64,000 nucleotides of DNA from Bacteroidales bacterium. Lineage in GTDB: Bacteria; Bacteroidota; Bacteroidia; Bacteroidales; P3. The stretch lies in NCBI GenBank assembly GCA_024400665.1, contig JAKSML010000006.1, positions 1-64,000 on the forward strand. The letters run 5' to 3'. The translations under genes and the position numbers were made by a program. This document shows positions 32,299-40,010 of the stretch, piece by piece. The notes below the pieces were generated by a model, which was given only the letters and a program-made list of their open reading frames with translations, ran no database searches and had not been told where the DNA came from. Every line of letters starts with the position of its first letter. The first letter of the stretch is position 1.

Positions 32299-33243
32299 TC
32301 AACCTTTTTTAGCCACCTCGAAGAGTTCGAGAGGCAGATGGCAATAGCCTTGGGGATTCTTGTCGAGATAGTCCTGATGATACGCATCGGCGGGATAGAA
32401 ATTGCGCATCGGCTCCAGCTCTACGCAAAGGGGAAGATCGTGCTTGTGCGACTCCCGATCGAGCACTTCAGAGGCCACCGCACGGTCAGCATCGTTGGTG
32501 AAATAGATACCCGTCCGGTAGCGCGACCCCTCGTCCTCGCCTTGCTTGTTGAGCGAGGTGGGGTCTATGGCCAAGAAATAGAGCTCCAAGAGTCGGGAGA
32601 GCGGCATACGCCACGGCTCATAGACGATGCGGACAGCCTCGGCAAAGCCTGTCGTGTCGGTATATACCTCCTCATAGGTTGGGTGTTCTGTACGGCCGTT
32701 TACGAAGCCCGTCTCGGTAGCCTTGACACCCGGCACCTGCTTGAAGAAGTGTTGTGCGCCCCAGAAGCAGCCCGCGGCAAGGTAAATCTCGCGCGTCTCG
32801 CCCATCACCGCGGCGGCGATACGTTCCAGCCAGTAGCGGTCGATATCGTCGAAAGTGTTCAGATGCTCGCTGTCGATATCCAGCACGGCTGCCACTTGTC
32901 CGCGGCTATAGATGGGTACAACGATTTCGCTACGCGAGGCATTGCTGCAAGCGATATGCCCGGGGAACTGTTCCACATCAGGCACCACTATTGTGCGCCC
33001 TTCTTTCCACGCCGTGCCACAAACGCCCTTCCCATAGCCGATACGCATACAGGCCACGGGACCTTGGAATGGGCCGAGCAGCAAGGTGCCATCGTTAACG
33101 GTGTAGAAGCCCGTCCACCAAAAATGGAAAGTCTCATGCAGAAGCGCAGCCACATTGGCCATTTTAGGGACAAGCTCCACCTCGCCATCTACAATTTCGA
33201 CCACCTGCCTCAGCAACAGGTCATACTGTTCTTCTTTCTTCAT
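32299..33243 (-). CDS. msrA: fusion of free methionine-(R)-sulfoxide reductase (GAF) and MsrA
   Basis: A 314-residue protein with two enzyme domains. Residues 1-148 form a GAF-type free Met-R-sulfoxide reductase: WWTGFY (43-48), and all three family Cys at 65 (VACMRIG), 75 (GKGVCGTA) and 99 (GHIACSNASRSEIVVPI). Residues 152-314 form peptide methionine-(S)-sulfoxide reductase MsrA with AAGCFWGAQHF (catalytic Cys159), EVYTDTTGFAEAVRIVY and the later Cys in PQGYCHLPLE. Together they could repair both epimers: free Met-R-O and protein or free Met-S-O. The start at 33243 is set by the GAF domain; the longer frame from 33336 runs through the promoter box at 33267. Followed by the hypothetical gene at 31815. 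Confidence 0.9.
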   Translation of the reverse strand: MKKEEQYDLLLRQVVEIVDGEVELVPKMANVAALLHETFHFWWTGFYTVNDGTLLLGPFQGPVACMRIGYGKGVCGTAWKEGRTIVVPDVEQFPGHIACSNASRSEIVVPIYSRGQVAAVLDIDSEHLNTFDDIDRYWLERIAAAVMGETREIYLAAGCFWGAQHFFKQVPGVKATETGFVNGRTEHPTYEEVYTDTTGFAEAVRIVYEPWRMPLSRLLELYFLAIDPTSLNKQGEDEGSRYRTGIYFTNDADRAVASEVLDRESHKHDLPLCVELEPMRNFYPADAYHQDYLDKNPQGYCHLPLELFEVAKKG

Positions 33244-33266
33244 AATCACACTGACAAAAGATTTTG

Positions 33267-33274
33267 CAAAGATA
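33267..33274 (-). promoter_or_regulatory. -7 box (TATCTTTG) of the fRMsr-MsrA gene
   Basis: Minus-strand TATCTTTGCAAAATC 24 bp before the start codon. No strong -33 TTG at the usual distance. Confidence 0.6.
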
Positions 33275-33435
33275 CGAATTTTATTCCAAATACGAAAAAA
33301 ATTTCGGTAAAAACACATGACAAGGACGGACTTCACAATGTTAAATCATAACTCATAAAGCCATCAATATCAAAAAAATAAGAAAATACAATTATTGATA
33401 TATATAAAAAAACTCTAAAAAATAAAAAAAATATG

Positions 33436-33443
33436 TATCTTTG
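33436..33443 (+). promoter_or_regulatory. -7 box (TATCTTTG) of the gene at 33531
   Basis: Plus-strand TATCTTTGCAAAATAATG within a very AT-rich stretch, 88 bp before the start. Confidence 0.6.
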
Positions 33444-33530
33444 CAAAATAATGTCACACAATCATGTCGATAGCCGAGGGACCCGCTTATCGACACGAAA
33501 TGGACAAGGCCCCAACACAATATAACTACT

Positions 33531-33992
33531 ATGAAGATTCAAAAAGCTATCAACCAAGACATCATCAAAGCCATCGCTATCTTAGCCGTGTGTGCCGCAG
33601 TCATTGCCGCTTGCGGATATGTAATACGACTCACAATCATAGGTTTTCGTGCAACAACCCTCCTTGTCCGCATTTTTGCTGGTATTCTAACGCTGGCGAT
33701 TGGCATTCTTACCATTCGTACAATTATTAATTTTACCAATTTCATTGATATCTGGGCACGGATTGTGGGAAATCTTCGGAATACGCAGAACTCTTACGAA
33801 CGGAGTTTGCACAAGAAATACAATGCGCTGATGGCCCAGTATCCTTATGCCATATATAAATTCGAATCGGAATGCTGGAAGCTGAATCCTCGTCCCAGCA
33901 CCTACGAGATTATCGAAATGGCGCTGAAGATTGACGAAACAGAATGGGCCGAGCGAGAGAAAGTCGCCAAAGAGATTCTGACAAGCAAATAG
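33531..33992 (+). CDS. membrane protein of unknown function
   Basis: A 153-residue protein with two membrane segments at about residues 11-32 (AIAILAVCAAVIAACGYVI) and 42-66 (LVRIFAGILTLAIGILTIRTII). A soluble C-terminal part is helical and charged (ARIVGNLRNTQNSYERSLHKKYNALM..., ETEWAEREKVAKEILTSK). No recognised domain. The start at 33531 gives a short basic N-terminus before the first membrane helix. Single gene with its own promoter and terminator. Confidence 0.7.
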   Translation: MKIQKAINQDIIKAIAILAVCAAVIAACGYVIRLTIIGFRATTLLVRIFAGILTLAIGILTIRTIINFTNFIDIWARIVGNLRNTQNSYERSLHKKYNALMAQYPYAIYKFESECWKLNPRPSTYEIIEMALKIDETEWAEREKVAKEILTSK

Positions 33993-34021
33993 CATCTGCA
34001 AGCAATACACATATCTCAGTG

Positions 34022-34048
34022 AAATGCCCCGTACCATACGGGGCATTT
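34022..34048 (+). terminator. intrinsic terminator of the gene at 33531
   Basis: AAATGCCCCGT-ACCAT-ACGGGGCATTT followed by further T, 30 bp after the stop. Confidence 0.9.
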
Positions 34049-34051
34049 TTG

Positions 34052-34394
34052 TGTCATATATCCACAATTATATGAGCTGCGGTCTCCTTGGGCTCTACTC
34101 ATGAAAAAACTCATAGACATTCGCGAGCATGAAAAGAGCGGAGCAGGACGAGAAAAGAAACAATCGGAATGGCAAAAGTAGATTTGCCATTCATGCCACA
34201 AACGTTTTTTTTTATATAGACCGACTCACGTTGGGTGCCGCTACCGTACGTTGTTTCTTTGCTACCTTTATATTCGAATTAGCCGTCAAAAGCCATGGGG
34301 CAAGAGAATGAGGTGCACGACAAACAATGAAAAAGGTAAGGGAACTCGGTGTGTAGAAAGGTGGGAAAGCACGGCCATCCTATAGATAAAAACA
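34052..34394. other. gene-free spacer
   Basis: No supported gene. A perfect 10-bp stem (GAATGGCAAA/TTTGCCATTC, 34167-34192) is present. Short frames here lack protein character and promoters. Confidence 0.5.
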
Positions 34395-34424
34395 AGAGAG
34401 GCTGGCAAAAGTGCCAGTCTCTCT
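34395..34424 (-). terminator. intrinsic terminator of tRNA-Leu
   Basis: Minus strand AGAGAGACTGGCAC-TTTT-GCCAGCCTCTCT followed by TGTTTTTA, directly after the tRNA 3' end. Confidence 0.85.
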
Positions 34425-34426
34425 GA

Positions 34427-34511
34427 TGGTGCGGATAAACGGACTCGAACCGTTACGGCTTTCGCCATTAGATCCTAAGTCTAACGCGGCTACCAATTAC
34501 GCCATATCCGC
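34427..34511 (-). tRNA. tRNA-Leu (anticodon TAG)
   Basis: An 85-nt class II tRNA with encoded CCA: acceptor GCGGATA/TATCCGC, anticodon loop CTTAGGA, a long variable arm (TGGCGAAAGCCG) and T-arm ACGG-TTCGAGT-CCGT. It starts 8 bp after the stop of the PepSY-like gene on the same strand and may be processed from a shared transcript. Confidence 0.93.
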
Positions 34512-34519
34512 ATCAAGAA

Positions 34520-35572
34520 CTACTGAATGTCGTTCTTATCGAGGGGCTGAGCCAACAGATTGGTGAAGGATCCGGAGGCGTCAAACTCCATACGAGTATA
34601 TTTCAGCTTATTGCCAAGGCCTTTAACCTTCTGGCTGACGACAACGTAGGTATAGGGCTTGGGTTTCTTGCCATCGATGCGCCATTTGGTGTCGAAGGTA
34701 TAGACAATCATGCGCTCAATCTTGTACTGCTCACCTTTGTACTTCTCGGCGAGGTACTTGACGATAGCGGCAGTGTAGTGATTCTTATCCAGAACCTTGC
34801 CGGACATGACGTGCTTCTCGGTGGCGAGGTCATAGACCTCCTCCATCTCAACGCCCTGACGGTTTACATAGTAGGCTACCACTTGGCCGTTCACGCGGTT
34901 AACCCATTCGGGACCCTCAGTAATCTTTGAGGGCGGGCACAGCTTGTTGAAATGAGCAGTCATCTCGGCCGTAGTGTCGATGGCGGCCACTTCAGGCACA
35001 TCCTCCACAGCATCGGGGCGCTTGCCGCCCTTGTGGCTCTTGAGGTTGCGGAGATGCTCGTCGGCGACATTGTCGTCATCGGGGTTGTTGAGGGTGTAGA
35101 ACTCACGCTTCACGGCGTCGGGGTCGGGAGCATTGCTCTTCTGGAGACGTCCGCGGGGGTCGAAAATCAGCTCGTTGTCGCTGTAGCCGACACCAGTCTT
35201 GACAATTATCATGCGGTAGTAGATATCGCCATCCATCTGCTCGACATAGTCGATGCTCTTGATGCGGTAACCAGGATAATTGTCAACAAAATAGCGGTTC
35301 ATAGCCGTAGGGCTGTCTTCCTGACGAACGGGGAAGGAACTGTACTGCCAGTCGCCGTTGTGAGTGAAAAAGGCGCGACCGTTCTGGCCGTCATACACGA
35401 ACTCAGCGATATACTGTCCGGGAGAACGGTACCAGGTCTTCACCTTGTAGGAGTCATATTTCTTGTCGAGAGAAATCAAGACCGACTTGGGGACCTGAGT
35501 CTCTTTAATCTTGGTCTGCGCCACCGTCAGCAACGGCAGGGCAAGAAGGAGAAAAAGAACTACTTTTTTCAT
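34520..35572 (-). CDS. secreted PepSY-like domain protein
   Basis: A 350-residue exported protein with signal MKKVVLFLLLALPLLTVAQ. Residues 20-140 (KIKETQVPKSVLISLDKKYDSYKVKTWYRSPGQYIAEFVYDGQNGRAFFTHNGDWQYSS) look like the PepSY-like/BLIP-type domains common in Bacteroidetes periplasmic proteins, and PGYRIKSIDYVEQMDGDIYYRMII may be a second such unit. The second half (about 215-350) is beta-rich with EMEEVYDLATEKHVMSG. Function unknown; domains of this type bind proteins or inhibit enzymes. The start at 35572 is set by the signal peptide. It follows purA by about 100 bp. Confidence 0.75.
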   Translation of the reverse strand: MKKVVLFLLLALPLLTVAQTKIKETQVPKSVLISLDKKYDSYKVKTWYRSPGQYIAEFVYDGQNGRAFFTHNGDWQYSSFPVRQEDSPTAMNRYFVDNYPGYRIKSIDYVEQMDGDIYYRMIIVKTGVGYSDNELIFDPRGRLQKSNAPDPDAVKREFYTLNNPDDDNVADEHLRNLKSHKGGKRPDAVEDVPEVAAIDTTAEMTAHFNKLCPPSKITEGPEWVNRVNGQVVAYYVNRQGVEMEEVYDLATEKHVMSGKVLDKNHYTAAIVKYLAEKYKGEQYKIERMIVYTFDTKWRIDGKKPKPYTYVVVSQKVKGLGNKLKYTRMEFDASGSFTNLLAQPLDKNDIQ

Positions 35573-35669
35573 TTTCCAATACATTTTTGCAGTAAGAAAC
35601 GAGCCTTTATAGAAATTATTGTGCTATCGTTAAAAAAAATTGCTACCTATTGTTAAAAAATGTTACACA

Positions 35670-36962
35670 CTACTTAAAGAGGACATCCTTGCGGTCGGGG
35701 CTGATAGAGACAGCCAGCACACGCACGCCCGTAGCCTGCTCCATAGCGGCTATATAGTCGCGCAGGTTCTGCGGCAGCTTATCATACTCCGTGATGCCAA
35801 TCAAATCCTGTTTCCAACCTTTGTAGGAAGTGAACTTAGGCTTGATTTCCACAGCGTTGTACTCGAAGGGAATCTCATCGGTATCCTTGCCGTCAATCTC
35901 ATAGCTGGTGCACATCTTCACCTCGTCAAAGTCGTTCATCACATCGGGCTTCGTCACAAAGAGGTCGGTCACACCGTTGAGCATACAAGCATATCTGAGA
36001 GCGGGAATGTCAATCCAGCCGCAACGGCGGGAACGGCCCGTGGTGGCACCATACTCATGACCAATCTCGCAGAGGAGGCGGCCCGTCTCATCAAAGAGCT
36101 CCGTGGGGAAGGGACCTGCGCCCACGCGGGTGCAGTAGGCCTTGCTGATGCCCATCACACGACCGATGCGCGAAGGAGCCACGCCTAAGCCGGAGCAGAC
36201 GCCAGCGGTGATAGTGCTCGAAGAGGTGACGAAAGGATAGGAGCCGAAGTCGATATCGAGCATCGAACCCTGTGCACCTTCGGCCAGGACCTTCTTGCCC
36301 TCGTCAAGGCACTTATTAATGAAATATTCACTATTAATAAGCTGGAACTTCTTCAAAGTCTCGAGCGAAGCAAGCCACACCTGCTCATACTCCTCAAGCG
36401 TCATGCCGTCGATGCGGAAATCCAGCACGTCGAACTTCAGCGTATGTGCCATCTGGAGGTGCTGGCACTTCAGCAGCTCATACTTCTCGCGGAAGTCGAA
36501 CTCCATGATGTCGCCCACGCGGATGCCCGAACGGGCAATCTTGTCGGTATAGGCGGGGCCGATGCCCTTCAACGTCGAGCCAATCTTGCTGTTGCCCTTG
36601 GCCTGCTCGTTGGCGGCGTCGAGCATACGGTGAGAAGGCAGGATGAGGTGTGCCTTCTTTGAAATATAGAGGTTCTTCGTGGCATCCACGTTCTTCTCGC
36701 GCAGTGCGGCAACCTCTTGCTCGAAGATATGGGGTTCAATCAGAACGCCGTTGCCGATCACGTTCAGCTTGCTCTCGTGGAAAATGCCCGAGGGAATGAT
36801 ATGGAGGACATGCTTGATGCCATTGAACTCGAGGGTATGACCTGCATTGGGACCGCCCTGAAAACGTGCGATAACATCATACTCTGGGGTAAGGACATCC
36901 ACAATCTTGCCCTTGCCTTCATCGCCCCACTGGAGGCCCAACAATACATCTACTTTACTCAT
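35670..36962 (-). CDS. purA: adenylosuccinate synthase
   Basis: A 430-residue enzyme joining IMP and aspartate with GTP to adenylosuccinate, the committed step to AMP. The P-loop-like LGLQWGDEGKGKIVD lies at residues 8-22, followed by FQGGPNAGHTLEF, GNGVLIEPH, GIGPAYTDKIAR (near 139), EGAQGSMLDIDFGSYPFVTSSST, and GRSRRCGWIDIPALRYACMLNG. Length and all main motifs are as expected. Single promoter upstream; the PepSY-like gene follows on the same strand. Confidence 0.97.
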   Translation of the reverse strand: MSKVDVLLGLQWGDEGKGKIVDVLTPEYDVIARFQGGPNAGHTLEFNGIKHVLHIIPSGIFHESKLNVIGNGVLIEPHIFEQEVAALREKNVDATKNLYISKKAHLILPSHRMLDAANEQAKGNSKIGSTLKGIGPAYTDKIARSGIRVGDIMEFDFREKYELLKCQHLQMAHTLKFDVLDFRIDGMTLEEYEQVWLASLETLKKFQLINSEYFINKCLDEGKKVLAEGAQGSMLDIDFGSYPFVTSSSTITAGVCSGLGVAPSRIGRVMGISKAYCTRVGAGPFPTELFDETGRLLCEIGHEYGATTGRSRRCGWIDIPALRYACMLNGVTDLFVTKPDVMNDFDEVKMCTSYEIDGKDTDEIPFEYNAVEIKPKFTSYKGWKQDLIGITEYDKLPQNLRDYIAAMEQATGVRVLAVSISPDRKDVLFK

Positions 36963-37005
36963 TATCTGATATATTAAATGAATAATTATTCAACAAAAAC
37001 AACTG

Positions 37006-37013
37006 CAAAGATA
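37006..37013 (-). promoter_or_regulatory. -7 box (TATCTTTG) of purA
   Basis: Minus-strand TATCTTTGCAGTTG 44 bp before the purA start. A clear -33 TTG is not seen. Confidence 0.6.
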
Positions 37014-37312
37014 CGAAACTTTTTTCATATAAAAGAAAAAAACTTTCTCCGCCCCCTCACAAAGGCCCATTTCGCACCCCATTTCGGCTCTCGAACGCAC
37101 TATCACACAGCATCATAACCCCTCCCTGCAAACCTCTCGCCAAATTTCGCCCAGGACGCTCCTCAAGGCCACACAAGGCCCTATTTCTCCGCCTCTAATA
37201 CCCCTCCTCACACCGCTTCCCTCCCCTGCGCAAAGCCTCCGCACCTCCCCCACTCTCTCCTCTCAAACCCACTTTTCAAGCCCGCTCTCGCAACCCTATA
37301 GCTTCGCTCTGC

Positions 37313-37378
37313 ATTGCTACTGCATTGCTACCACATTGCTACTGCATTGCTATGGCATAGCATACCAGTAGCTATGCA
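37313..37378. repeat. 11-mer tandem array (ATTGCTACTGC)
   Basis: Consecutive 11-base units ATTGCTACTGC, ATTGCTACCAC, ATTGCTACTGC, ATTGCTATGGC, ATAGCATACCA, GTAGCTATGCA. Flanks carry AGCTTCGCTCT and AGCGAAGCTAA, the same word as in the 11-mer blocks at 20221 and 30391. Confidence 0.75.
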
Positions 37379-37475
37379 GTACGAATGTACAGCGAAGCTA
37401 AAGCCTATTTTCGCCCTTGCAGCCCTACCATCAAAACAGTCCCATGTCGAAGCCGCCCAGCCATGCAAAACAAGA

Positions 37476-37506
37476 AGGGCAGCCAGCCATTTCGGCTGCC
37501 TGCCCT
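37476..37506 (-). terminator. terminator of the lipoprotein gene at 37552
   Basis: A 13-bp stem with one mismatch (37476-37488 with 37494-37506), followed on the minus strand by TCTTGTTTTG. Confidence 0.75.
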
Positions 37507-37551
37507 CATAAAAGAGTATCCCAATTTATGAGTTACAAATGTCCGAAGAAC

Positions 37552-37869
37552 TTATCTTCCTGACACAGGTTTAGCGACCTTAACCTTCACCTTTTCGGAC
37601 ATAACGATACCGCCGGTCAAAGCAGAGATGATTACATCTCCGAGGCTGTGTGTCATAACCACTTGGCAGCGGCCATCGTTGGGCGTATTCACATTAGCAT
37701 GGCCGAGGGGAATAAGGCCCCAGAAAAGCCAAAACTGCCTGCCATTTGAATAGGTCATGGCTGAGTCTGTTCTGTCGTTATAACCGCCGACATCCACCTT
37801 TGCAGTCATACAGGACTGGAAAGAAAACACAAGGCAGAAGAGCAGTGCAATTGCGATAACTTTTTTCAT
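37552..37869 (-). CDS. small lipoprotein, Bor-like
   Basis: A 105-residue lipoprotein (MKKVIAIALLFCLVFSFQSC, Cys at 20). The mature part has NGRQFWLFWGLIPLGHANVNTPNDGRCQVVMTHSLGDVIISALTGGIVMSEKVKVKVAK. The order WGLIPLG...CxVVxTHSLGDxxxSxLTGGI resembles the Bor/Iss family of small outer-membrane lipoproteins, where a hydrophobic turn precedes a conserved Cys; the match is by eye only. It follows a PKD-domain lipoprotein gene by 39 bp and is probably co-transcribed. Confidence 0.7.
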   Translation of the reverse strand: MKKVIAIALLFCLVFSFQSCMTAKVDVGGYNDRTDSAMTYSNGRQFWLFWGLIPLGHANVNTPNDGRCQVVMTHSLGDVIISALTGGIVMSEKVKVKVAKPVSGR

Positions 37870-37908
37870 AATGATGTTAGGTTTTAATTAATACTTATAT
37901 TTTCAATT

Positions 37909-38733
37909 CTATTTATTGAGACCAAGGGCTTGCAGGACTTCGGGGTCGTCGGAGAGGCACTTGCCATCTACGAAATCAGCAGACTTCGTGTAGAGTTCCT
38001 CGCCTTTGGCGGTGTACCACGTCAAAGCCAATGAGAAGTCTATATCTGAACTATAGTTAACCCAATGGAAATAAGTGCTGTAGTCATCATTATCCGTGGC
38101 AGGGGTCCACAAGGCGTTGAACATATTTTCATCATCACCGAAATCATCTTCATCATAGAAACTGAACTTATATGTGCTATTGATGTTACTCAAAGTGTAA
38201 TTCACCGAATAGGTGACCGGAAGACTATTATTCGTAATATTCAGTTTGGTCGGGCTTGTGAAATAGCAAGTGCTTCCACTCTGTGCCATTATCTTGAAAT
38301 AGACATCTGGGTCGTCCCATAAATCCCAAGCAGCACTACCATTCTTTGCAGGAAACTCATTAAGGGTCAAGCTTGTGATAAAGACCGAATGCGGTTCTTT
38401 CTTTTTAACAGTGATGGATTCTGAATAAGTCTTCGTGCCGCCCTTATTTGTGGCCGTCATGTTGACATAGTATGTTCCCGCAGAGGTGTATGTGTGAGAA
38501 ACGTTTTCACCATAACCAGTCTTTCCGTCACCAAACGACCATTCGCAAGAATAGACATCCGAAGGCACATTCGCGGTAAAATTAACCGTTAATCCGTCAG
38601 CCTGATAATAGAATGTTGCATACGCAGGCGGGTTGCTGCCCGTGCTGCTACCGCCAGGGGTGTAAGGATCATCTTTGCAACCAGCCATGCAGAAAAGCAT
38701 GACAATTCCCATTAAGAAAAATGTTTTTTTCAT
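37909..38733 (-). CDS. PKD-domain lipoprotein
   Basis: A 274-residue lipoprotein (MKKTFFLMGIVMLFCMAGC, Cys at 19) with a Gly/Ser linker and one PKD domain at about residues 38-112 (VYSCEWSFGDGKTGYGENVSHTYTSAGTYYVNMTATN, with the hallmark WSFGDG and HTYTSAGTY). The C-terminal 160 residues form a beta-rich part (KIMAQSGSTCYFTSPTKLNI..., FSFYDEDDFGDDENMFNALW) of unknown family. Such proteins are usually surface-exposed and bind protein or glycan. The first gene after a long leader that may contain a structured RNA (38770-39022). Confidence 0.85.
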   Translation of the reverse strand: MKKTFFLMGIVMLFCMAGCKDDPYTPGGSSTGSNPPAYATFYYQADGLTVNFTANVPSDVYSCEWSFGDGKTGYGENVSHTYTSAGTYYVNMTATNKGGTKTYSESITVKKKEPHSVFITSLTLNEFPAKNGSAAWDLWDDPDVYFKIMAQSGSTCYFTSPTKLNITNNSLPVTYSVNYTLSNINSTYKFSFYDEDDFGDDENMFNALWTPATDNDDYSTYFHWVNYSSDIDFSLALTWYTAKGEELYTKSADFVDGKCLSDDPEVLQALGLNK

Positions 38734-38769
38734 TGTGTTTTTTTGTGTCCGACGGCCCTGGGACGTTAA

Positions 38770-39022
38770 AAATTACACATAATAAGAAAGTGGAGCCACC
38801 CGTTTGAACCATATTTCCCGGCCGTAGGGCTTGGACTCCCTGAAAAAGAAAAATATAGGTCTATAAGCTGCTCCACTTTGGCCTATATTATTGCATGACA
38901 ACAATATACCAAATGAAGCATTTTCCATTGCCTATTCCTTCTTTTTACTGTGAAGTGTCCAAGTTCACGACCGAAGAATAAAGCGAAAATGCACTTTCTT
39001 CGGATATTTGTCTATCAATATC
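38770..39022 (-). ncRNA. candidate structured RNA (free RNA or leader)
   Basis: The minus strand is transcribed from a TATCTTTG box at 39029. The transcript would contain a 5' hairpin (GGATATT/AATATCC), a GTGAA/TTCAC hairpin, and a distal domain of about 96 nt closed by GAAAGTGGAGC-type strands (AAAGTGGAGC at about 38869-38878 pairing with GCTCCACTTT at 38787-38796). It has no protein frame. It could be a 6S-like or other small RNA, or a regulatory leader of the PKD-lipoprotein gene 37 bp further on. Class not recognised. Confidence 0.4.
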
Positions 39023-39028
39023 CGAGTG

Positions 39029-39036
39029 CAAAGATA
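39029..39036 (-). promoter_or_regulatory. -7 box (TATCTTTG) upstream of the candidate RNA
   Basis: Minus-strand TATCTTTGCACTC about 300 bp before the PKD-lipoprotein start, so a long leader or separate RNA is transcribed. Confidence 0.55.
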
Positions 39037-39144
39037 CGACTTTTTTTTAATATAGAGAGAAAAAATCTTTTTCCGCCATAGAGACGCACCTTTCACAGTC
39101 GAACGAATCGAATGAGTCGAACGAGGTGGAATAGACAAGCAACA

Positions 39145-39164
39145 GCGTGAGATTTTTCTCACGC
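39145..39164. terminator. hairpin GCGTGAGA/TCTCACGC
   Basis: A perfect 8-bp stem with TTTT loop. With the long hairpin at 39187-39248 it lies downstream of the gene at 39253 and may end its transcript. Confidence 0.5.
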
Positions 39165-39186
39165 GGACGTTTTATATTGAGGGCAG

Positions 39187-39248
39187 CATATACATCAGCA
39201 GTCCGGGGCGGAGTGCCACGGACTGCTGGTGAAGTGGGTATATGTATG
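39187..39248 (-). terminator. long interrupted hairpin after the gene at 39253
   Basis: An inner 9-bp stem CAGCAGTCC/GGACTGCTG (39197-39227) extended by CATATACAT with GTATATGTATG. It lies 5 bp after the stop codon. Confidence 0.6.
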
Positions 39249-39252
39249 GCAG

Positions 39253-39930
39253 TTATTCCTTGGTGTGTTTGAACCATTCGATGAACTCGGGGAGGTCGTC
39301 GAGGGCTTTGAAGCCGGCCTTGAAGGGTTCTTTGGGCATGGGGCAGAGCTCGAGGTAGCCGATGAGGGTAGTGCAGTCGAACTCGCCCAGCAGGGCTTCG
39401 AGAGTCACATACACGCCCACAAGGCGGTCTTCATCATCGGCATTGCCCTCCTGCGGGCGATAGTTGGCGGGGAGGTCGGGCAGGGCTACGCGGAGGCCCA
39501 CGATGTCGGGTTCCTCTTCACATTCGAGCTGCATGAAGGCCATCTTGGAGGTGTCGAAGCGGTATTTGTCGAAGGTGACTTTCAAGGCTTTGCCCTTGGG
39601 CTGCTTGAAGGCTACGAACTCCCACCAATCCACGTCGGGCGCATTATCCACGAGCTCTACCACATAGCGGAAGAGGTCGAAGTCGCCTTCGGCGCTGATG
39701 GTCATAGTGCGGCCCTGGGCGGTTTGCTCGCTGATTTCGTAGGTGAGACCTTCGCAGTAGATGTCGAGCTGGTGCTGCCACTCATCGAGCAGCTGCTGAC
39801 ACTCGGCCTCGCTGATGTCGTTCATCATGGTCAGCTTTTCGCTGTTGGCCACAAACCAGTCCCAAACTTTTTTGATTGAGAGTTGGGCGGGATCTGTCAT
39901 TTGTTTTACGTTGGCGTTGTTGTCGGACAT
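39253..39930 (-). CDS. conserved hypothetical protein
   Basis: A 225-residue acidic soluble protein without signal peptide or membrane segment. Central part: ISAEGDFDLFRYVVELVDNAPDVDWWEFVAFKQPKGKALKVTFDKYRFDTSKMAFMQLECEEEPDIVGLRVALPDL; end: LGEFDCTTLIGYLELCPMPKEPFKAGFKALDDLPEFIEW. This layout is familiar from uncharacterised Bacteroidetes proteins, but no domain name can be given. It lies 80 bp after murB; that gap is filled by an octamer array. Confidence 0.75.
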   Translation of the reverse strand: MSDNNANVKQMTDPAQLSIKKVWDWFVANSEKLTMMNDISEAECQQLLDEWQHQLDIYCEGLTYEISEQTAQGRTMTISAEGDFDLFRYVVELVDNAPDVDWWEFVAFKQPKGKALKVTFDKYRFDTSKMAFMQLECEEEPDIVGLRVALPDLPANYRPQEGNADDEDRLVGVYVTLEALLGEFDCTTLIGYLELCPMPKEPFKAGFKALDDLPEFIEWFKHTKE

Positions 39931-39938
39931 ATTTTGAA

Positions 39939-40010
39939 GATTTGGAGATTTGAAGATTGAGAGATTTGAAGGTTTGAAGGTCGGGAGGTTTGAAGGTCGG
40001 GAGGTTTATA
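39939..40010. repeat. octamer tandem array (GATTTGAA/GGTCGGGA)
   Basis: Nine consecutive 8-base units: GATTTGGA, GATTTGAA, GATTGAGA, GATTTGAA, GGTTTGAA, GGTCGGGA, GGTTTGAA, GGTCGGGA, GGTTTATA. The array ends exactly at the murB stop codon and fills the gap before the start at 39930. Confidence 0.85.

Larger units (their letters stand above)
36963..37551. other. C-rich spacer with 11-mer array
   Basis: Holds the purA promoter, then 37045-37300, a C-rich and G-poor stretch without protein character. An 11-mer array follows at 37313-37378, and at the right end the terminator of the lipoprotein gene at 37552. Confidence 0.6.

Noticed and set aside
34129..34311. 60-residue plus-strand frame between terminator and tRNA-Leu
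   Set aside because: No promoter box, no ribosome binding site and mixed composition; likely chance.
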